From Sulfuritalea sp. (GTDB lineage Bacteria; Pseudomonadota; Gammaproteobacteria; Burkholderiales; Rhodocyclaceae), in NCBI GenBank assembly GCA_016712985.1, contig JADJQA010000047.1:1-53202 (forward strand): a stretch of DNA of 53,202 nt, read 5' to 3'. This document shows, one piece after another, positions 35,460 to 42,817 of this stretch. Under the pieces are notes generated by a model. That model did no database searches. It had not been told where the DNA came from and saw only the letters and a list, made by a program, of their open reading frames with translations. Each line of letters starts with the position of its first letter. Within the stretch, counting starts at the first letter, position 1. The position numbers and the translations under genes are program-made.

Positions 35460-36128
35460 TTGGCGGCGCTGTTCATCACCGGTACCGGTACCGACATCGG
35501 CAAGACCTGGCTTGCCTGCGCACTGCTGCGCCACTGGCGCTCGCAAGGACGGCCGCCGCTGGCGTTCAAACCCCTGCTCTCGGGTTTCGATTCCTCGCTT
35601 CCCGAGGCCAGCGACGCGGGCCAGATCCTTTCGGCGCTCGGGCGTGAGATGAACGAGCTGGACGCCATTGCTCCCTGGCGCTTCGCCGCGCCCTTGTCAC
35701 CGAACATGGCGGCAGCCCTGGAGGGAAAGGCCATCGATTTCGAAGCCCTGGTGGACTTCAGCCGCCGTGTCGCGGACGCCAACGCTTGCCCGACCTTGAT
35801 CGAGGGGGTGGGCGGCGTCATGGCGCCGCTGACGGACCGCCAGACGGTGCGCGACTGGATCGCCGCCAGCCACCTGCCTGCCGTGCTGGTGGTCGGCAGC
35901 TATCTTGGTAGTCTGAGTCATACGCTGACCGCGCTGGAGGCGTTGACGAAGGTCGGGGTTGCCACCAAGGCGATCGTGGTTAACGAGTCGGCTGGCTCAA
36001 CGGTCGAGCTGGATGCCGTCATCGAAAACCTGATGTGCCATGCGCCAGGGGTAGCGGTGCATGGAATACCCCGCGCGGCGCCGGTGAGCAGCGTGATCCG
36101 TCTGGCGGATTGGCTGTTGCCGGAATAG
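35460..36128 (+). CDS. bioD: dethiobiotin synthetase
   Basis: 222 residues. ATP-dependent ring closure of DAPA with CO2. P-loop FITGTGTDIGKTWLACALL, then FKPLLSGFDSS (the usual KP.V.SG region) and LIEGVGGVMAPLTDRQTV with the GxGG loop. I choose TTG 35460 because GGAAGGGG lies about 8 bp upstream and MAALFITGTGTD fits BioD; upstream in-frame starts would add a non-homologous leader. The gene is on the (+) strand between two (-) strand bio genes, an uncommon order. Confidence 0.9.
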   Translation: MAALFITGTGTDIGKTWLACALLRHWRSQGRPPLAFKPLLSGFDSSLPEASDAGQILSALGREMNELDAIAPWRFAAPLSPNMAAALEGKAIDFEALVDFSRRVADANACPTLIEGVGGVMAPLTDRQTVRDWIAASHLPAVLVVGSYLGSLSHTLTALEALTKVGVATKAIVVNESAGSTVELDAVIENLMCHAPGVAVHGIPRAAPVSSVIRLADWLLPE

Positions 36129-36208
36129 GCTGTCCGACGGGCGCACTAACCACGCGAGCGAGATATCCAGGCGGGCGACGGCCTCCCCTGGCGCGGGAAA
36201 CGTCGTTC

Positions 36209-37175
36209 TCACACTGAATCGAGTCCGAGCCGCCGGAACAGGGCCTCGTCGCGGTCCGCTTCCGGGTTGCCCGCGGTGAGCAGTTTGTCGCCGTAGAAGA
36301 TCGAATTCGCCCCCGCGAGGAAACACAGGGCCTGCAACTCGTCGCTCATCTGCTGGCGGCCGGCCGAGAGGCGGACCATTGAGCGAGGCATGGCGATGCG
36401 GGCGGCGGCGATGGTGCGGACAAACTCGAAAGGGTCCAGCGGCGGCGCGTTTTCCAGCGGTGTGCCGGGCATCGGAACGAGCTCGTTGATGGGTACCGAG
36501 TCCGGCGGGGGGCTCATGCTGGCCAGTTCGGACAGCAAGGCGGCACGCGCATGGCGGGTTTCGCCCATGCCGACGATGCCGCCGCAACAGACCTTGAGAC
36601 CCGCCTCGCGCACCTTGTCGAGGGTGTCGAAGCGCTCGCTCTGGGCATGCGTGGTGATGACATTATCGTAGAACTCCGGCGCCGTATCGAGATTGTGGTT
36701 GTAATAGTCGAGGCCGGCCTGCTTGAGGCGTTCGGCCTGCCCATCCTTGAGCATGCCGAGGGTTACGCAGGTTTCCATGCCCAGGCCCTTCACCGCGGAG
36801 ACCATCTCGGCGACCCTGTCGAGATCCTTGTCCTTTGGCCCGCGCCATGCGGCGCCCATGCAGAACCGCGAGGCGCCCTTGTCCTTGGCGGCCTGGGCGG
36901 CGGCCCACAACGTCAGCCAGCTCGGCCAGGGCTTCCCGCGGCGCTTCGCCATGGCGGGCCGACTGGGAGCAGTAGCCACAGTCCTCCGAACAGCCGCCGG
37001 TCTTGATCGACATCAGGGTCGAGCGCTGAACCGCGTTGGCGTCGTGGTGCTCCCGGTGCACCTGCTGGGCGCGGAACAGGAGGTCGTTGAAGGGCAGATC
37101 GAACAGGGATTCGATGGCGGCGGCGGTCCAGACAGACGGCGGCAAGGCGGGCTTCCTGATGACAGATTCGAGCAT
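36209..37175 (-). CDS. bioB: biotin synthase (frameshifted near 36905)
   Basis: About 322 residues over two frames. The N-terminal frame starts MLESVIRKPALPPSVWTAAA and includes the radical-SAM cluster KTGGCSEDCGYCSQSARHG (CxxxCxxC). It then shifts: the frame is correct to ADVV and the C-terminal frame resumes AAAQAAKDKGASRFCMGAAW, continuing to GANSIFYGDKLLTAGNPEAD and the FRRLGLDSV end. An extra G in GTTGTGGGCC explains the shift. A GGAG site precedes ATG 37175. BioB inserts sulfur into dethiobiotin using two Fe-S clusters. The bio set lacks bioC and bioH here. Confidence 0.92.
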
Positions 37176-37316
37176 TTGTGCTCCTTTGGCGGCGTGCAAA
37201 AAAGGGTTCTTACTATCGGCAAGTATCAAGTGGCCCACTCAATGGTGAGCCGGCAAGACGCCCGTAGACTGCTGGTTCTCCGGGCGCGCGGGCATTCTAC
37301 ACGGCGCAATGGCCGG

Positions 37317-37377
37317 GTGAGCTTGTCGAACCACATAGCCGGTGCCGGCAAGGGCCTGCAACCGTTCGACAGGCTCA
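37317..37377. repeat. inverted repeat GTGAGC-TGTCGAAC type
   Basis: Arms near 37317-37331 (GTGAGCTTGTCGAAC) and 37363-37377 (GTTCGACAGGCTCAC) are complementary with one mismatch. The text, and the trailing CAGGCCGAACGG, are typical of a common intergenic repeat. It occupies much of the 329-bp gap between bioB and cysC, where I see no gene. Confidence 0.65.
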
Positions 37378-37466
37378 CTCAGGCCGAACGGAGAGACGGG
37401 TGCTGACCAACACTTTGCGTCGCACCCGCTACCCTGTCCCTGGTAGCGGAACGCCACGCGGCTCGA

Positions 37467-37472
37467 TATAAT
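37467..37472 (+). promoter_or_regulatory. -10 element of the cysC promoter
   Basis: TATAAT, a perfect consensus -10, 33 bp upstream of the cysC start. No good -35 is seen 16-18 bp further upstream, so it may be an extended or activator-dependent promoter. Confidence 0.5.
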
Positions 37473-37504
37473 GCGATTTTCATGATCTCGACCCCCGCGC
37501 ACTC

Positions 37505-38125
37505 ATGGCTAACCCGAACAACCTCGTCTGGCACCCTCACCGCATCACCGGTAGCGACCGGGCCAGGCTCAATGCTCAGCGTCCTTTCGTGATCTGGTTT
37601 ACCGGCCTCAGCGGTTCCGGCAAATCCACGCTGGCAGGCGCTCTCGAAGAGCGGCTGTTTGCCAGCGGCCATCGCTCCTACCTTCTCGATGGTGACAATA
37701 TCCGTCACGGACTGAATCGCGACCTGGGCTTTGGCGATGCCGATCGGGTGGAAAACATCCGCCGCGTCGGCGAGCTTTCCAGGATTCTGGTGGATGCGGG
37801 CCTGATCGTGATCGCGGCCTTCATTTCCCCATTCGCTCGCGACCGCGCCATGGTCCGGAATCTGCTCGAAGCGGGAACGTTCGTCGAAGTGCACCTTAAC
37901 CCGCCGCTGGAGGTTTGCGAACGACGCGACCCCAAGGGCATCTACAAAAAAGCCCGGTGCGGCGAGATCAGGCATGTAACCGGCATTGACTCGCCCTATG
38001 AGTCGCCGGCTGACGCGGAAGTCGTGCTGGATACGTCCGCCCGTGATATTCCCGGCTGTGTCGATGAGGTCCTGGACTTCTGCCGCCAGGCCGAGTTGCT
38101 GCCATCGCCCGAGATTTCGCGCTAG
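37505..38125 (+). CDS. cysC: adenylylsulfate kinase
   Basis: 206 residues. Phosphorylates adenosine 5'-phosphosulfate to PAPS. P-loop VIWFTGLSGSGKSTLAGALE, LLDGDNIRHGLNRDLGFGDA, the ENIRRVGELSRILVDAGLIV helix and FISPFARDRAMVR are clear, followed by IYKKARCGEIRHVTGIDSPY. The N-terminus NLVWHPHRIT is the usual one. No cysND or cysH is adjacent. Confidence 0.95.
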   Translation: MANPNNLVWHPHRITGSDRARLNAQRPFVIWFTGLSGSGKSTLAGALEERLFASGHRSYLLDGDNIRHGLNRDLGFGDADRVENIRRVGELSRILVDAGLIVIAAFISPFARDRAMVRNLLEAGTFVEVHLNPPLEVCERRDPKGIYKKARCGEIRHVTGIDSPYESPADAEVVLDTSARDIPGCVDEVLDFCRQAELLPSPEISR

Positions 38126-38200
38126 CCTGAAGTGAATTGCCGCCTTTCACCAGGGACTAGGAAAAACCCCTCTTGACAGGTTTTGACCGGAGAACGATTC

Positions 38201-38292
38201 ATGGCACGCTTCCCCGAAGCAGAGATCGAGCGGCTAAGGAATGAAGTGGTGGTGGAGCGGCTCGACGGGATTGCTGCACAAGCCTTGACGCA
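38201..38292 (+). pseudogene. possible fragment of a CHC2 zinc-finger/primase-like mobile-element protein
   Basis: MARFPEAEIERLRNEVVVER resembles the first ~20 residues of CHC2 zinc-finger proteins that accompany mobile elements (their next residues, absent here, form the zinc finger). The likeness stops before 38296, where a thioesterase gene on the other strand ends. TTGACAGGTTTTGACCGGAG upstream is similar to what precedes such genes. Assignment rests on about 25 residues from memory and is weak. Confidence 0.35.
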
Positions 38293-38295
38293 GCC

Positions 38296-38703
38296 TCAGG
38301 AAACGATGTACGCCGCCGCTCCGGTCGACAGCAGCTTGCCGTCCGCGCCGAGGAATTCCATGCGGGTGGTCGCCACTCGCGAGCCGAGGCGCAACACTTC
38401 GGCGCGCAGATCGAAATGATCGCCGATGCCGGGTCGCAGATAGTCGATCCGCAGATCGATGGTGCCGAGCTTGCCGAAACGCGCGATTCGCTGTTCGGGC
38501 GCTTCGTTCATGTGGCGCGCGCCGATGGCCGCCATCACCGCCAGGCCGCCCATCGCGTCGAGCCGCGCGCTGATGACGCCGCCATGGATCCGGTTGTGGC
38601 TGTAATGGCCGACCAGCTCCCGGCGCATGGCGATACTCCCGGTGACGCGGTCTGCCTTGATCGAAGTAATCTTCAAGCCGATGACCTGGTTGAAGACAAT
38701 CAT
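38296..38703 (-). CDS. hotdog-fold thioesterase (YiiD/PaaI-like)
   Basis: 135 residues. RELVGHYSHNRIHGGVISAR has the HGG-type hotdog motif, then LDAMGGLAVMAAIGARHMNE and IDLRIDYLRPGIGDHFDLRA. This resembles the thioesterase domain of YiiD/PaaI-like proteins acting on acyl-CoA. It is one of two thioesterase genes in a row on the (-) strand; the intervening 105 bp holds nothing clear. Substrate unknown. Confidence 0.82.
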   Translation of the reverse strand: MIVFNQVIGLKITSIKADRVTGSIAMRRELVGHYSHNRIHGGVISARLDAMGGLAVMAAIGARHMNEAPEQRIARFGKLGTIDLRIDYLRPGIGDHFDLRAEVLRLGSRVATTRMEFLGADGKLLSTGAAAYIVS

Positions 38704-38808
38704 TTCTTCAAAACCCTTGTCAGCCCGGTGACGAATTCCGGCTCGAACTCAATGACTGTCTCTGGCGGGTGTTTGATCATCAGCGGGTGGCTCTCGCTGC
38801 CATGTGCG

Positions 38809-39231
38809 TTAGGGCGTATCCGGCCAGGTCAATTCGTCGGCTCGCGTCGCCACCTCCGGTGGAAAGGGCCGCGACTTGCGGCTTGTCGGGTCGAGGCAGA
38901 CGACGGTGAACTCGCAGATCGAGCAGACGTCGCCGGTTTCGGTATTGATCAGCTCGTGGCGGAAGCGCAGCACCTTCCCGCGCAAGTCCAGCACGCCGGT
39001 GCGCACCGCCACCGTGTCGCCGGGATAGAGTTCCTTGCGGTAGCCAATGTTCTGCTGCACCGCGGCCAGATGCAGCGCGCCGCTGCGCAGCAGGGAAGGC
39101 GTCATTCCCAGCATGGCATAAAACTGCCAGCAGGCCTCCTCGAAAAACTCCATGTAGGCGCGCACGTTGATGTGGCCCATATGGTCGCGCTGCCACTCAT
39201 GCACCGTGCCGCGTGCCGTTTCGATCATCAT
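38809..39231 (-). CDS. acyl-CoA thioesterase (4HBT-like hotdog)
   Basis: 140 residues. VHEWQRDHMGHINVRAYMEF has the DxMGHxN motif of 4-hydroxybenzoyl-CoA thioesterase/YbgC-like enzymes, where the Asp is catalytic; IGYRKELYPGDTVAVRTGVL and LRFRHELINTETGDVCSICE follow. The enzyme probably hydrolyses a short acyl-CoA. Two ATGs open the frame (39231 and 39228) and cannot be separated. Confidence 0.83.
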   Translation of the reverse strand: MMIETARGTVHEWQRDHMGHINVRAYMEFFEEACWQFYAMLGMTPSLLRSGALHLAAVQQNIGYRKELYPGDTVAVRTGVLDLRGKVLRFRHELINTETGDVCSICEFTVVCLDPTSRKSRPFPPEVATRADELTWPDTP

Positions 39232-39291
39232 CGCAGTTCGCCAGACCGTCGCGCGCCGAGTCTTGAAGCCGGTGCGTCGGGGGCCTGTGCC

Positions 39292-39510
39292 TTATTTCAC
39301 GGCATCCGCCAGGTCCTTGTCCGTGACCTTTCCCGAGCGATGAAGCCACAACAGGATGGCCAAGGGCTTGGGAATGCCGCGCCCCGATTCGTAACGGGAG
39401 CCGCCCGACTGGGTCACGCCGTAGCGTGTCCAGAACTCGGTCTGGTTGAGGTTCTGCTTCTTGCGGTCATCGCCGATGTCGGAAAAATCGAGTTTCTTTT
39501 TGCGTGCCAC
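39292..39510 (-). CDS. small XRE-like helix-turn-helix protein
   Basis: 72 residues. MARKKKLDFSDIGDDRKKQN then NQTEFWTRYGVTQSGGSRYE, an XRE-type HTH where the second helix is GVTQSGGSRYESGRG, ending with VTDKDLADAVK. GTG 39510 is favoured by the AAGGAG site 6 bp upstream. It may be a DNA-binding protein that controls nearby genes, but no target is visible. It lies downstream of the Mce operon on the same strand. Confidence 0.75.
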   Translation of the reverse strand: MARKKKLDFSDIGDDRKKQNLNQTEFWTRYGVTQSGGSRYESGRGIPKPLAILLWLHRSGKVTDKDLADAVK

Positions 39511-39553
39511 GGTGAACTCCTTTTGGGGTGGGTGGGCCTCAAGCATACATGCA

Positions 39554-40414
39554 TTAATGGCGAATGGGTTGTATTCGACCAGTCTCGCCGGCCGGGTTCG
39601 CTTCGGCCAGCGCCCTTGCGGCAATTCCGGCGATGTCGCCGAGACCGGCCGCGTTGGCAACATCCAGCGCTCGCTGGTAGGAATCGACTGCGTCGCGCGT
39701 CTCAAGCTTGCGCTGGATGTCGCCGATCAGCAGCCAGTCGCGCGCGATCTTTTCCGGCAGCGCCTGCCGCCGGTCGATGTCGAGCGCGGCTTGGGCGGCG
39801 GGCAACGCGCCCGTGGCGTCGCCGGCGGCGAGACGCGCGGCAGCGATGAGCCGCCAGGCGTTGCCGGTTTCACTGGCTTCGTTCTTGTCCCGCAGCAGCT
39901 CCAAGGCGATTTCGGCGTGTGCCAGCGCATCCGCCGGGCGTTGCTCGGCGAGCGCCGCGCGGCCCTGCAACAGGCGCACGCTGGCGAGTTGCGGACAGGC
40001 GCCGGCGCACTGGTCGGTCGCAGCCACGAGGCTTTGTTTCGCGGCTTCGTGACGGCCCAGCGCGAGTTGCGCCTGGGCCTTGATCAGCAGGGTATCCAGC
40101 GCGAGGACGCCGTCGCTGCGTTCGGCAGCCGCCAGCACCAGCAGCGCGGCATCGGCGCGGCCCAGGGCGAGTTCGCTGCGGGCCAGATGTCGCCGGTTGC
40201 GCGCGACGCCCGAGATGTCATCGATGCTGATGTAGATCCGCACGGCCTCGTTGAAGCGGCGCGCCGCCGCGCTGTAGTCGCCGCGTTCGTAGCGTTTGGC
40301 GCCGTCGCTTTCCGTTTCCAGCGCGGCCGCGAGGCGGGGCGGGTCGGCCGGCCTTGGCGTCGCGCCGCAGCCGGCGAGGATCAGGCTGGCGATCAACAGA
40401 ATCCTAGCGCGCAC
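39554..40414 (-). CDS. TPR-containing lipoprotein of the Mce operon
   Basis: 286 residues. Signal peptide VRARILLIASLILAGCGATP with lipobox ILAGC, so lipidated at Cys16 or so. Repeated helices (RYERGDYSAAARRFNEAVRI, RHLARSELALGRADAALLVL, RLLQGRAALAEQRPADALAH and others) form tetratricopeptide-like repeats. The GTG at 40414 overlaps the end of the Mce gene, so it is cotranslated. Probably anchored in the inner or outer membrane and a scaffold for the transporter; this is inference. Confidence 0.8.
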   Translation of the reverse strand: MRARILLIASLILAGCGATPRPADPPRLAAALETESDGAKRYERGDYSAAARRFNEAVRIYISIDDISGVARNRRHLARSELALGRADAALLVLAAAERSDGVLALDTLLIKAQAQLALGRHEAAKQSLVAATDQCAGACPQLASVRLLQGRAALAEQRPADALAHAEIALELLRDKNEASETGNAWRLIAAARLAAGDATGALPAAQAALDIDRRQALPEKIARDWLLIGDIQRKLETRDAVDSYQRALDVANAAGLGDIAGIAARALAEANPAGETGRIQPIRH

Positions 40415-41342
40415 GGCCGGCCTCCCCACGCGGATCGCTGTCCGCCTTGAGTGTTGCGGGCGCCGGCGCATCGACGAAGTTGCGGATCGGCCATGCCTGC
40501 TTGGCGCCGCTGACGATCTCGCGCGCGTCCGAGGCAGCAGCGGCGCCGTCGCGCAGCGCGGGCGGCACGCTGATCGCGGCCTCGGCTGTGATCTTCTCGA
40601 CGTTGTCGAGCACCTGTTGCGTGCGGTCAAGCACGCCGGGCAGGCGCTGGTTGGCGGCTTCGAGGGTCTGGCCGAAGTGGATCAGGTCCTCCTCCGCCCT
40701 GCCCAGCACGTTGATGGCGGCGTTGCCGATGTTGTCCAACTGGTGCCCGCGGTTGGCGAGCAGCGCGTTGAGCGACTCGGCGGTTGCGCGAATCCTGGCC
40801 AGCGTGCCGGGCAAGCCCTGCTGCGGATCGGCCAGCGTCGCGGTGATGACCTTGATGTCCTTGAGGATGGGTACGAACTCGTCGCGCACCTGGTTGGCCA
40901 GCGCAGAGAAACCATCGGCACGGGAGAATGTCAGTCGCGCCTGGGCCGCGGCGAGCCGGGTCTTGTCCGGCCCCGGAACGATCTCCAGCGTGGGCGAGCC
41001 GACCAGGCCTTCCTTGCGCAGCTCGACGTGTGCGTCGTGGGTTATGAAGCGCATGTTGTCAGCATCGATCTCCATGCTTACCTTCACCAGTCCGTCGTCC
41101 TGCAGGCTGACCTCGTCCACCGCGCCGACCCGAAAGCCGGCGATGCGCACGGCCTGGCCCTTGACGATGTCCTGGGCGCTGTTGGTGACGAAGCTGTAGC
41201 CGGTGGTCTGGCGGAACAGGCCCTGGCGCACCACGATCGCGGCAATCAGGGCCAGCGTAAGCAGCAGGGCCGCGAGCAGGAAGCGGCGGGCGGCGCGGCG
41301 CAGCGTGGCGGCGTCGCTGTCGTATTCGGTCAGCAGTGACAT
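40404..41342 (-). CDS. MlaD/Mce-family membrane-anchored substrate-binding protein
   Basis: 312 residues. One N-terminal transmembrane helix (RFLLAALLLTLALIAAIVVR), then an Mce domain: GYSFVTNSAQDIVKGQAVRI with AGFRVGAVDEVSLQDDGLVK and LRKEGLVGSPTLEIVPGP. The C-terminal half is helical (LANQVRDEFVPILKDIKVIT...) as in other Mce proteins that form hexameric channels between the membranes for lipid transport. It is preceded by a 114-bp repeat-bearing gap and the ATPase-like gene. Confidence 0.88.
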   Translation of the reverse strand: MSLLTEYDSDAATLRRAARRFLLAALLLTLALIAAIVVRQGLFRQTTGYSFVTNSAQDIVKGQAVRIAGFRVGAVDEVSLQDDGLVKVSMEIDADNMRFITHDAHVELRKEGLVGSPTLEIVPGPDKTRLAAAQARLTFSRADGFSALANQVRDEFVPILKDIKVITATLADPQQGLPGTLARIRATAESLNALLANRGHQLDNIGNAAINVLGRAEEDLIHFGQTLEAANQRLPGVLDRTQQVLDNVEKITAEAAISVPPALRDGAAAASDAREIVSGAKQAWPIRNFVDAPAPATLKADSDPRGEAGRAR

Positions 41343-41344
41343 GG

Positions 41345-41456
41345 GCTCTCCCCCGTCCCCCTCTCCAGGAGAGGGGGTGACTTGGGTTCAGCCCGCCGGC
41401 GGCGGGCTTCCATTTGGTTGCATGGCGCCGGCTTGGGGCGGCCCTGCGCTCGGCGC
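41345..41456. repeat. intergenic repeat between the ATPase-like and Mce genes (family A, copy 1)
   Basis: Contains the dyad CCCCCTCTCC-AGGAGAGGGGG (about 41356-41377) with neighbouring GGGCTCTCC. A related sequence at about 42820-42900 forms the last codons of the CHASE2 cyclase; both translate on one strand to KPA(E/A)G(A/G)LN..HPL. The gap contains no gene. Confidence 0.55.
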
Positions 41457-42068
41457 TCATGGGTTCTCCGCGAGTTCGGCAAGTTCGGTGCACGTCCGGC
41501 AGTCGGGCAACTCCGGCAGCTCATGGCTGTCGAGGTCGACGAAGAGTGCCGTCCGGAAGGGATGGCGCCGGTGGTAGACGGCTTCCACGGCGATCAGCCC
41601 GTCCGCTTGCCGGCGCGCCAGCCCGGCGGACAGGCGGTCGATCACCAGCAGTTCGGGCGGGCGCAGCAGGTAACGCGCGAAGCCTGTCGTCCAGCGCTCG
41701 GTGCGTTCGAGGTTCATCGGTCGTTCGCGGCCCAGCGTGGCGATGCGTTGCGCCGCCAGGCCGCAAAGCAGGAGCGCGGCCTCCAGCTCGCCTTCCCAGT
41801 CGCGCGGGTCATCGGGGTCCGCATCATAGCGCAGGGCCAGCGCGAAATTCTCGGCCACCGTCATGGCGCCGAGCAGGCCGCCGCTGTCGGGTAGCACGGC
41901 GACGCCGCCGCAGCGTTCGAGCGCCACCACCACCTGCTGCGCGGTGGAAGAATCGGCGACCACCAGACGGTGGCGGCCGCCTTGGTCCAGGGGCAGAACG
42001 AGGCGCGGCACTTCTCCCTCGAACAACGTGAGCTTGCGGCCATCGATCCGGGCGATTAGAGGCGGCAT
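41457..42068 (-). CDS. degenerate ABC-transporter ATPase (MlaF-like) lacking a P-loop
   Basis: 203 residues between the MlaE-like and Mce genes, where MlaF normally sits. Similarities: LPDSGGLLGAMTVAENFALA parallels the Q-loop region, NLERTERWTTGFARYLLRPP parallels the signature helix, and ELLVIDRLSAGLARR parallels Walker B and D-loop. The Walker A region reads RHRLVVADSSTAQQVVVALE: no GxxGxGK(S/T). The signature LSGGQ is replaced and the catalytic Glu after Walker B is Arg (VIDR). It probably cannot hydrolyse ATP alone. Protein length is short for MlaF (about 270). Alternative: a genuine ATPase elsewhere supplies energy. Confidence 0.72.
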   Translation of the reverse strand: MPPLIARIDGRKLTLFEGEVPRLVLPLDQGGRHRLVVADSSTAQQVVVALERCGGVAVLPDSGGLLGAMTVAENFALALRYDADPDDPRDWEGELEAALLLCGLAAQRIATLGRERPMNLERTERWTTGFARYLLRPPELLVIDRLSAGLARRQADGLIAVEAVYHRRHPFRTALFVDLDSHELPELPDCRTCTELAELAENP

Positions 42069-42817
42069 CATCCGAGGGCGTACATCAATGCGGCGCAGGC
42101 GACGTCTATCACAAAGACGGCGATCAACCCGGTGCCTACGGACTGGATCGCGGCGCCGGAAATCGCTTGCGTCGACCCCTTGCCGCTGCTGCCATGATGG
42201 CAGGCGATGATGCCGACGGCGGCGCCCATCAGCGCGCTCTTGAGCAGGCTCAGCAGGGCCAGCGAGGGGTCGGCGAAATCGAGGAAACGGCCCGCCGTCT
42301 CGACCAGCGGACGGCCTTCGAGCACGGCGGTGGCCAGCCAGCCGCTGCCGATGGCGCAGGCCTGAAAACACACCGTCACCGCCGGCAGGGCGATCATCAG
42401 GCCGAAGACGCGCGGCAGCAGCAGGTAGTCGGCGGCGGGTACGCCGAGCCGGCGCAGCGTGGTGAACTCGTCGTGCAGGTTCATTACCGCGAGTTCCGAG
42501 GCTATGCCCGCGCTGCTGCGGGCCACGACTACCAGTGCCGAGAGCAGCGGCGCCAGTTCGAAGAACAGGCCGAGAAACAGCAGGCGTTGCGTCAGGTCGC
42601 TGTCGGCCCCGATCAGCGCGGTGAGCTGGGTGGCGGTTGCCGCGCCCGTCAGCATGGCCATTACGGCGATCACCGGAAGCGCCGTGATGCCGGCGCTGTA
42701 GATCTGGCGCTGGAGCTGCTCGCGCAGCAGCGGCCGGTCCAGTTCACGCCAGCGGCTGCCGGCGAACCAGCCGAGCTGGAAATAGGCGCCGAGGCGGGTG
42801 TTGGCCAGGGTGCTCAA
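42068..42817 (-). CDS. MlaE-family ABC transporter permease
   Basis: 249 residues. Multi-pass permease with the MlaE signature segments: LQRQIYSAGITALPVIAVMA, FFELAPLLSALVVVARSSAG, IASELAVMNLHDEFTTLRRL, GVPAADYLLLPRVFGLMIAL and a closing VGTGLIAVFVIDVACAALMY. Its TGA overlaps the ATG of the ATPase-like gene (ATGA) and its TTG start (42817) overlaps the cyclase stop; an AGGAG site precedes it. It forms the membrane part of the Mce lipid transporter. Confidence 0.87.
   Translation of the reverse strand: MSTLANTRLGAYFQLGWFAGSRWRELDRPLLREQLQRQIYSAGITALPVIAVMAMLTGAATATQLTALIGADSDLTQRLLFLGLFFELAPLLSALVVVARSSAGIASELAVMNLHDEFTTLRRLGVPAADYLLLPRVFGLMIALPAVTVCFQACAIGSGWLATAVLEGRPLVETAGRFLDFADPSLALLSLLKSALMGAAVGIIACHHGSSGKGSTQAISGAAIQSVGTGLIAVFVIDVACAALMYALG

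Noticed and set aside
38416..39849. Long (+) open frame opposite the two thioesterases and the HTH gene
   Set aside because: Covers three genuine (-) genes and encodes low-complexity GC-rich text.
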